Below are positions 1-5,238 of a stretch of DNA of 5,238 nucleotides, piece by piece. This DNA comes from Benthicola sp039584685 (GTDB lineage Bacteria; Gemmatimonadota; Gemmatimonadetes; Palauibacterales; Palauibacteraceae): positions 1 to 5,238 of the forward strand of contig JBDGXI010000224.1 in assembly GCA_039584685.1 (NCBI GenBank), in the 5' to 3' direction. Position numbers and translations under genes: made by a program. The stretch's first letter is position 1. Every line of letters begins with the position of its first letter. The notes under the pieces are model-generated. The model was not told where the DNA came from. It did not search any database and worked only from the letters and a program-made list of their open reading frames with translations.

Positions 1-735
1 GTCACGCCCGAGCTCAGGGCCGCGGAGCCCTTCGTGGACGTACGAACCATGTTCTTCGGTCCCCCCGGCGAGCTCGTAGAGGGACCGCCGCACGAGGTGC
101 GGGTCGTTCGAATACCGTCCGTGCGCGGGCGGTTGGGCGAGGTGGAGGTCCGTCTCGACTCCCTGCGGGCCCGAGGCAACGACTTCGTCTTCTTCCACAA
201 GGGTTCGGACGGGAAGTTCGAAGTCCAGGTGTCACCCGATGTAGATCTGCCGGAGGGCGCGGACTTTCCGCGCTACGTCTGGGAGAACGAGGAGCTCGCG
301 CGGCGCCTGGTCAGGGTTCGCGACTCCGCGTTTCACTCGGCCAGGGTGCATCTCGATTCCCTGGTTCGCTTGCGCGGCCACGTCCAGATGCTGGAGGCGG
401 ACTCGCTCGGGGTGTCGGTGTTCGTGACCTCCGAGGCCGATCCGGGAGGTGAGTGGGCGTACCGCACGACGACCCGCCCCGTGCCGGGGCAGCTCCGAAC
501 GCTCCTCTTCTCCGATCTCCGGGTAGCCGGGGCGGAGTTCAGGGAGCTGAGCAGCGGTCTGGCAGAGTACTTCGATGGCGCCGACGAGGGTCTGCTGATC
601 GAGGTTGCCGACGCCAAGTGCAGCAACATAGGGGTGTTACGCCAGGCGCTCGCGGCCGCCGGCCCGGCTGGAACGGTCGAAGTAAAGTGGATACGTAAAG
701 GTACCACGCACACCGGGAACCTGGACGCGCACTGA
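1..735 (+). CDS. PDZ-tail protein, 5' end outside window
   Basis: The frame is open from base 1 to the TGA at 733-735 (244 codons visible). A GTG at 34 could be an internal start, but no stop lies upstream and no signal peptide is visible, so the real N-terminus is probably to the left. The C-terminal third (about 523-720) looks like a PDZ peptide-binding domain: AEFRELSSGLAEYF followed by EGLLIEV fits the first strands, and NIGVLRQAL then GTVEVKWIRKG fits the last helix and strand. The central PDZ segment (GSPA..AGL..GDVI..V.G), usually 20-25 residues, is absent; only ADAKCS lies between the two halves. PDZ domains bind C-terminal peptides or guide substrates to envelope proteases. The middle part (about 271-370) is charged and probably helical. 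No trypsin-like GNSGGP motif is seen, so there is no visible sign of an HtrA protease. The family is uncertain outside the PDZ-like tail. Confidence 0.72.
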   Translation, partial: VTPELRAAEPFVDVRTMFFGPPGELVEGPPHEVRVVRIPSVRGRLGEVEVRLDSLRARGNDFVFFHKGSDGKFEVQVSPDVDLPEGADFPRYVWENEELARRLVRVRDSAFHSARVHLDSLVRLRGHVQMLEADSLGVSVFVTSEADPGGEWAYRTTTRPVPGQLRTLLFSDLRVAGAEFRELSSGLAEYFDGADEGLLIEVADAKCSNIGVLRQALAAAGPAGTVEVKWIRKGTTHTGNLDAH

Positions 736-739
736 ACGC

Positions 740-769
740 TCCGGGGCGTCCTCCGCTTGTCGCCCCGGA
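740..769 (+). terminator. Stem-loop after the PDZ-tail gene, possible terminator
   Basis: TCCGGGGCG (740-748) and CGCCCCGGA (761-769) are perfect reverse complements, giving a 9-bp GC-rich stem with a 12-base loop. It starts 5 bases after the stop of the upstream gene. Only ATTCCC follows, with no run of T, so it is not a textbook intrinsic terminator. It could still pause or end transcription, or protect the 3' end of the upstream mRNA. It separates the PDZ gene from the luxE-luxC unit. Confidence 0.5.
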
Positions 770-791
770 TTCCCGCCTCCACATTCCGCCG

Positions 792-1922
792 ATGACCACG
801 CCGCACGTGCCGGACCCCGACGAGTTCGACCTCCTGTCGGCCGAGCTGATCGCCGTCTTCGGTGCCTGGAGCGCGGGCGTCGCTTCGTGGGATGAACCGG
901 CGCTCGACGCCTGGGCCAGCCAGGCGTTTCGCTTGCAGTTCGAGGGAAACGAGCCTTACCGGAAGTACTGCGAGGCGAGGGGAGTCACTCCCGGGGACGT
1001 GACGGGGTGGCGGGACCCGGTTCCCGTTCCGACTGCGGCCTTCCGGGTCGTGGACCTGGTCGTGGGTCCGGACGCTGCTGCTGCGTCAACGAGCCTGACC
1101 TTCCTGACGAGCGGCACTACGGGCGGTCCCTCGGCCCGCGGACGCCACCTGGTCCGGTCTCCGGAGTTGTACAGGGCATCGCTCAGGGCCGGCTTCCGCC
1201 ATTTCGTCATGCGCGGTCGCGAGGCAGCCAGAATAGTAACTTTACCGCCGACCTTTACGTTCGATGACAATTCTTCGCTCGGCTGGATGCTCGACGATGT
1301 GAGGACCGGACTCGGGTCGCTAGACGGGATCAGCGTCGCGTCGCGCGATGGAATCGACTGGGAGCTTCTCGACCGGGAGGTGAGCGAATCGGCACGGTCG
1401 GGACGACCCGTGTGCATTCTCGGCACCACGCTCGGCTTCGTCGGCTGGCTCGATCGGATGGAAGACGGCAGGTCGCCGTCCGCGCGCCTTCCCGCAGGTT
1501 CCGCCGTCATGGACACGGGCGGAGTCAAGGGACGCCCGGGACTCGAGCGTTCCGGAGTGGTGCGCGGCCTCATGGAGCGGCTGGGGCTGGCCGCCGACGC
1601 GGTGGTCAACGAGTTCGGCATGACGGAGCTTCTGTCGCAGCGCTACGGTTACGGCGATCCGGTATCTCCGCTGCTCGGGCCCCCGTGGCTGCGGTCGCGG
1701 GTCCTCGACCCCATCACCCTGGAGGAGCTTCCCGGCGGCGAGGTGGGGATTCTGTGCCACTTTGACCTCGCCAACCTCGGAAGCGTCTGTGCCGTGCTGA
1801 CGGAAGACCGGGGGCGGGTCGTCGGCGACGGAATCGAATGGATGGGCCGGACGGCAGGCGCAGCACCACGCGGGTGCTCGCTGGCCACGGCCGAGCTTCT
1901 GGAGGCACAGGAACGTGCTTGA
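792..1922 (+). CDS. luxE: LuxE-like acyl-protein synthetase
   Basis: This 376-residue protein belongs to the LuxE branch of adenylate-forming enzymes. Known LuxE uses ATP to turn a carboxylic acid into acyl-AMP, then holds the acyl group on a cysteine for transfer to LuxC. Visible marks: VPVPTAAFR at 77-85; the ATP-binding loop TSGTTG at 106-111; MDTGGVKGR at 240-248; EFGMTEL at 274-280; DLANLGSVCAVLTEDRG at 325-341; and MGRT...RGCSL at 351-364. Cys362, 14 residues from the end, matches the acyl-carrying cysteine of luminous-bacterium LuxE. The length matches the usual 370-380 residues. ATG 792 is the only sensible start, as no upstream in-frame start codon follows the preceding gene's stop, although no Shine-Dalgarno is visible. 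The 3' end overlaps luxC by 8 bases, so the two are surely co-expressed. The acid substrate cannot be read from the sequence. Confidence 0.92.
   Translation: MTTPHVPDPDEFDLLSAELIAVFGAWSAGVASWDEPALDAWASQAFRLQFEGNEPYRKYCEARGVTPGDVTGWRDPVPVPTAAFRVVDLVVGPDAAAASTSLTFLTSGTTGGPSARGRHLVRSPELYRASLRAGFRHFVMRGREAARIVTLPPTFTFDDNSSLGWMLDDVRTGLGSLDGISVASRDGIDWELLDREVSESARSGRPVCILGTTLGFVGWLDRMEDGRSPSARLPAGSAVMDTGGVKGRPGLERSGVVRGLMERLGLAADAVVNEFGMTELLSQRYGYGDPVSPLLGPPWLRSRVLDPITLEELPGGEVGILCHFDLANLGSVCAVLTEDRGRVVGDGIEWMGRTAGAAPRGCSLATAELLEAQERA
1901..1917 (+). promoter_or_regulatory. Ribosome binding site and GTG start of luxC inside luxE
   Basis: GGAGG at 1901-1905 lies 9 bases before the GTG at 1915-1917. 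It falls within the last luxE codons, and luxE ends at 1922, so ribosomes finishing luxE can restart on luxC. This supports GTG 1915 as the luxC start even though it is not ATG. Confidence 0.75.
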
Positions 1923-3306
1923 GGCATGGCATCTCCCGGGCCTCGAGCCCGAGCCGACGGAATGGCTGGAGAGCGGGACGCCCGGCGGCGCCAGGTTCCG
2001 CGCACCGGTCCTATCAGCCGTGCAGGCCGGGGCCGTGGCGCAGGCCGTGCGGAACTCCGCCCTCGAGGCGCGCTCCGCCCGCACGAGCGAACAGGTCATC
2101 GAGTCGATCGCCGCGGCGGCCGCCAGGCTGGCAGGCGACGGAACGGGGGGCGCCGCGGCGCGGCAGCTCCTGCGTGCCGAGCTGGGTTGGGACGAGCACC
2201 TGGCCCGGGAGACGCTGGACGGAATGGCCAGCACCTGGACGGCCGAGGCGCTCACGGGCCTCGTGCAGTCGGAGCTCGGAGGACCCGCAGTGCTGGACGG
2301 GTTCGTTCCGGACGAGGAGTGGGCCGGCCCCGGTCACCGGAGCCGGCGGGCCCTCGGCGCACCCTTGATGCTCCAGGTCCTGGCCGGCAACGTGCCCGGC
2401 GTAGCGATCACCGCCACGATACGGGCTCTCGTGGTGCGCTCCGGCGTCCTGTGCAAGCTGCCGGAAGCGGAGCCCGGGCTCCTGCCGCTGTTCGCCCGCC
2501 TTCTCAGCGACGAGGACCCGCTCCTGGGCCGCTGCGTCGCGGCTACCTGGTGGGCGGGCGACCGCTTCCCGGCCGCGTGGCGCGAATGGGCGCGGTGGGC
2601 GGGCAGGGCGGTGGTGTACGGCGGTGACGCGGCGGTAGAGGCCGTGCGCGGCAGTCTGCCGGCCGACACGGACGTTGTCTCGTACGGACCGCGAACGGGC
2701 ATCGGAGCCGTTCTTCCGGACTCTCCGCCGGGCGCAGCCGCCGGGCTCGCGCGGGATGTCTGTGCCTACGATCAGCAGGGCTGCGTGTCGCCGAGGCTGG
2801 TGTATGTCGTGGGCGAACCCACCGGGCCGTTCGTGGAAGGCCTGGCCGGTGCGCTTGCAGAGCACACGGGGCGTCACCCGCCCCCCGAGCCCACGGCGGC
2901 GGAGGCCGTCGCGATACGGTCGGCGCGCGCGGAATTCGAATTCAGCGGGTACGAGGGCGGAGGCTCTGCGGTCGTGACGCCGGGCGAGTCGCTGGCGTGG
3001 ACGATCCTGGCGGCCGAGAGTCCTGCGGCGCGGACCGAGTCCTTGCCGCGGGTGGTCTGGGTTCATCAGGTGCCGGACCTCGAGAGCCTGGAGGAAGTTC
3101 TGCGGCCGCTCGAGGGGCGAATTCAGACGCTCGGATACTCGGGCTCCGAGGGACTTCAGAAACTCGCCGCGCTCGCGACGCGTCTGGGTGTGAGCCGAAT
3201 CGCGCCGTTCGGCACGGTGGCGTGGCCGCCGGCCGACTGGAGGCACGAGGGGAGGCATCAGCTGCTGCCTCTCCTGAACTGGACGGACCTCGAGATACCC
3301 GAGTAG
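1915..3306 (+). CDS. luxC: LuxC-like acyl-CoA/acyl-protein reductase
   Basis: This 463-residue protein is a member of the LuxC family (aldehyde-dehydrogenase-like fold), close to the usual length of about 480. Known LuxC receives the acyl group from acylated LuxE on a cysteine and reduces it with NADPH to a free aldehyde. Marks seen: LAGNVPGV at 156-163, followed by a helix and VRSGVLCKLP (174-183), the usual nucleotide-binding region; ARDVCAYDQQGCVSPRLVYV at 279-298, where Cys290 is the catalytic nucleophile (Cys286 in Vibrio harveyi LuxC); and the C-terminal PFGTVAWPPADWRHEGRHQL (431-450). No internal break is apparent. The gene starts at GTG inside luxE with a good ribosome binding site. 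The order E then C differs from luxCDABE. No luciferase or acyl-transferase (LuxD) gene is adjacent, so the aldehyde product probably has a use other than light. Substrate chain length is unknown. Confidence 0.92.
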   Translation: MLEAWHLPGLEPEPTEWLESGTPGGARFRAPVLSAVQAGAVAQAVRNSALEARSARTSEQVIESIAAAAARLAGDGTGGAAARQLLRAELGWDEHLARETLDGMASTWTAEALTGLVQSELGGPAVLDGFVPDEEWAGPGHRSRRALGAPLMLQVLAGNVPGVAITATIRALVVRSGVLCKLPEAEPGLLPLFARLLSDEDPLLGRCVAATWWAGDRFPAAWREWARWAGRAVVYGGDAAVEAVRGSLPADTDVVSYGPRTGIGAVLPDSPPGAAAGLARDVCAYDQQGCVSPRLVYVVGEPTGPFVEGLAGALAEHTGRHPPPEPTAAEAVAIRSARAEFEFSGYEGGGSAVVTPGESLAWTILAAESPAARTESLPRVVWVHQVPDLESLEEVLRPLEGRIQTLGYSGSEGLQKLAALATRLGVSRIAPFGTVAWPPADWRHEGRHQLLPLLNWTDLEIPE

Positions 3307-3344
3307 GTTGCCGTCCCGCGATGCAGCGAGACATATCACAGTAC

Positions 3345-3381
3345 GGAGGTAGAGGATGATGGGAGGTGGAGCATGATGGGA
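3345..3381 (+). repeat. Tandem duplication of a 17-bp ribosome-binding/start module
   Basis: GGAGGTAGAGGATGATG (3345-3361) is followed directly by GGAGGTGGAGCATGATG (3362-3378): 15 of 17 bases match, and GGA (3379-3381) begins a third copy. Each unit holds a GGAGG and a double ATG. The second copy serves the peptidase start at 3373. The first would start a 6-codon peptide (MMGGGA, 3356-3376) whose TGA at 3374-3376 overlaps the peptidase ATG as ATGA. Another short frame from 3321 (MQRDISQYGGRG) ends at 3357-3359, overlapping ATG 3356 in the same way. The upstream copy may load ribosomes that re-initiate on the gene, or may only be a slippage product. The rest of the 3307-3372 gap shows no clear promoter or hairpin. 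Confidence 0.7.
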
Positions 3382-3783
3382 ACGTGGAGTCGATCGGCCG
3401 CCGCGATCGCCGTGGTGATGATGGTGGCAGCGACCGCGCCGCACGCCGTGGCGCAGTACGCGAACCCGGCGGACGGCGAAGGGCTGATCGTCGATTATCC
3501 GGTGTTCAACCCGGTGGCGCCCCCGAGCGGGTACCTGGCGGCGCTGGAGGCGGGCACCCGTACGGCAGACGGCCGCCCGGGACCGGAATACTGGCAGCAG
3601 TGGGTGGACTACGACATCGACGTGAAGATCGAGCCGGAGACGGCCCTGGTCACCGCGAGCGAGAGACGTTCTTCACCTGTACCAAAACGTGTTCAAGGAG
3701 GGGTCCCCGCGGAGTCGCGGCACCGTGATCACGGGCGGCATGACCCTCGACCGCATAGCGGTGGCCGGCGTGGACCTCGATGA
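3373..3783 (+). pseudogene. N-terminal fragment of exported M1 peptidase, frame lost near 3662
   Basis: The fragment starts at ATG 3373 (or 3376), with GGGAGG at 3361-3366 as ribosome binding site. Residues 1-27 form a signal peptide: an Arg near the start, the hydrophobic stretch AAAIAVVMMVAATA, and a likely cut after AVA (residue 27), so the product is exported. Residues 28-97 resemble the start of secreted M1-like peptidases, notably RPGPEYWQQWVDYDIDVKIEP (split here as RPGPEYWQQW + VDYDIDVKIEP) followed by ALVTASE. After codon 97 (3661-3663) the frame reads into unrelated, Arg/Pro-rich sequence and stops at 3781-3783. The homologous protein continues in the +1-shifted frame, so this frame alone yields a short exported peptide with no zinc site. 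The lesion could be real, a strain variant or an assembly error. Confidence 0.75.
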
Positions 3784-5238
3784 GCTTCCGCCCCGGCGGT
3801 CCTTCGGTCAGCAACAGCAGTCCCAGGAACCGGGCTTCAGGATCGACGGCACGCTCGCCGGGATCTGGCTGCCCGAGCCGCTCGCGCCGGGCGGCGTGCT
3901 CGAGCTGGACGTGGAGTGGTCGTTCACGGTCCCGGGCAGCGGTGGTTTCCGGATGGGCCACCTGAACAACGAGATCTTCCAGCTCGCCCAGTGGTACCCG
4001 CAGGTCGCGGCGTTCGACGACGTGTTCGGACAGGACCAGTCGCCCTACCTGGGCAGCGGCGAGTTCTACTCCGACTATGGCGACTTCACGGTGGACGTCA
4101 CGGTGCCCGAGGGCTGGCTGGTCGTCGGCACCGGGATGCTGACGAATCCCGAGCAGGTCCTCACGCCAGAGGCTTCCGCGACCCTGGCTTCGGCTCCGGC
4201 GCTCGATACGGTCGTCAAGGTGGTGAGCGTGGAGGACAGGGAGGCGGGCAACGCCACGCTCCCGTCCGCCGATGGCTGGCACACGTGGCGGCTCGAGGCC
4301 ACCATGGTGCGTGACTTCGCGATCGCAGCGGGCGGCACCTACGTATGGCACGTCACCGGCGCCGAGACGGGGCACGAGCAGGGCAGGGTGCTGATCCAGA
4401 ACGTGTTCGATCCAAGAATGGATCACTGGGCGCCTGCCACCGAGTACGCGCAGCACGCCATCGAGTTCTTCTCCGACTACATCCTTCCGTATCCGTACCC
4501 GCAGGCCACCGCCGCCATGGGGCCGCCGGAAGTGAGCGGGATGGAGTACCCGATGATCACGTTCATTACCCACCAGGCGTCGGACCGTGGGCTGAACGGC
4601 GTCGTCACGCACGAGCTCAGCCACTTCTGGATGCCGATGATCGTCGGCACGAAGGAGATGGCGTACGCGTGGATGGACGAGGGGCTGACCACGTACAACA
4701 CCTCCCTGGCCATGGCCGACTACTACGACACTCCGGTGACGCGTCCCGGCGAGGACCAGGGATATCAGATGGTCGTTCAGATGGAGATGCAGGAGCCCGT
4801 CATGGGGCACGCGGACCACGCCGAGCACATGTTCGGCCAGAACGTGGCCGCCTACAGCAAGCCGGGTATGCTGCTCCACACCATGCGACACATGATCGGC
4901 CAGGAGAAGTTCGACGCGTTCTACAAGGACTACGCGGCGACGTGGGCGTTCAAGCACCCGATGCCGTGGGACTTCTTCGCCATGATGTCGGAGACGGCGG
5001 GAGCGGACCTCGACTGGTTCTGGCAGCCGTGGTTCTATGGGACGGCGACGCTCGACCAGGCCATCGACCAGGTCGTGCCCGGCGCCGGCTCGGCCGACAT
5101 AACGGTCTCGAACCTGTCCAGCGGCGTGATGCCGGTGGAGATGACGCTCGAGTACGCCGACGGATCCTCGGACACGGTCGTGTGGCCGCCCTCGGTATGG
5201 GCCGGAACGCGAACGACGACCGGTAGCGTCGCCACGTC
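3662..5238 (+). CDS. M1-family zinc metallopeptidase, body of the gene, 3' end outside window
   Basis: The frame is open from just after a TGA at 3623-3625 to the window end, about 525 codons from 3662. It continues the signal-peptide fragment at 3373 but is out of frame with it. LHLYQNVF (from 3677) is the first recognisable family motif; the preceding Y.N.SPD.L-type segment is missing. Then come FQLAQWYPQV and YLGSGEFYSDYG of the N-terminal beta domain, GMEYP (4538-4552, the place of GxMEN), and the zinc site HELSH (4610-4624) with the third ligand Glu at 4679-4681, exactly 18 residues after HELSH. A probable catalytic Tyr (4853-4855) lies in AYSKPGMLL. The full set of catalytic residues suggests an active protease or aminopeptidase ancestor in the periplasm or outside the cell. 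Without repair of the frame, only internal starts (GTG 3689, GTG 3725 or ATG 3740) could be used, giving a product without a signal peptide. Substrate unknown. Confidence 0.88.

Noticed and set aside
2932..2943. A 12-bp perfect palindrome, GAATTCGAATTC, inside luxC
   Set aside because: It simply encodes EFEF within the luxC frame, and nothing around it suggests an operator; probably chance.
3308..3339. Promoter-like TTGCCG with an AT-rich CATATC/TATCAC downstream, before the peptidase
   Set aside because: The -10 matches are poor at a 17-18 base spacing, and the better match needs a 20-base spacer. Not strong enough to annotate.
2014..3444. A 476-codon open frame on the minus strand opposite luxC
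   Set aside because: Low-complexity Arg/Gly/Pro-rich translation with no domain. It mirrors the strongly supported luxC frame and runs across its end into the intergenic gap.
3655..3675. Programmed ribosomal frameshift as an explanation for the broken peptidase
   Set aside because: No slippery run of identical bases is present at the junction, and a conserved segment is missing, which slippage would not cause.
3650..4957. A 435-codon open frame on the minus strand opposite the peptidase
   Set aside because: It is the antisense shadow of a high-GC gene: rich in Arg, Val, His and Leu with no recognisable domain, while the + strand frame carries a full zinc-peptidase motif set.
4345..5226. A 293-codon + strand frame inside the peptidase
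   Set aside because: It overlaps the frame that encodes the HELSH...E zinc site and reads as an Arg/Gly/His-rich shadow.

Overview
The window is high-GC DNA (roughly two thirds G+C by eye) densely packed with genes on the + strand only. It looks like a chromosomal segment of a Gram-negative bacterium with large secreted peptidase and PDZ protein families. Gemmatimonadota or a similar high-GC lineage is my best guess from protein style (exported M1-like peptidase, PDZ-tail protein), but this is inference; no phylogenetic marker is present.

Layout. Bases 1-735 hold the C-terminal part of a protein whose start lies left of the window and whose tail resembles a PDZ domain, apparently lacking its middle section. 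A 9-bp perfect stem-loop (740-769) follows its stop. Next is a tight two-gene unit: a LuxE-like acyl-protein synthetase (792-1922), overlapping by 8 bases with a LuxC-like acyl-CoA/acyl-protein reductase (1915-3306). After a 66-base gap, which contains a tandemly duplicated 17-bp translation-start module (3345-3378), comes an exported M1-family (gluzincin) metallopeptidase that runs off the right edge. Its reading frame is broken near 3662: the signal peptide and N-terminus (3373-~3663) are in one frame, and the rest of the protein, including the zinc site, is in another, with a conserved stretch of about 13 residues missing at the junction.

How the genes work together. The LuxE/LuxC pair should act as one enzyme system: LuxE adenylates a carboxylic acid and carries the acyl group on its C-terminal cysteine, and LuxC takes the acyl group onto its own cysteine and reduces it with NADPH to an aldehyde. 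In luminous bacteria this feeds luciferase, but neither the luciferase genes (luxAB) nor the thioesterase gene (luxD) is in the window, so the aldehyde probably has another use here. The flanking PDZ protein and peptidase show no obvious functional link to the pair. Both flanking genes seem to have lost short internal conserved segments, while luxE and luxC look intact.
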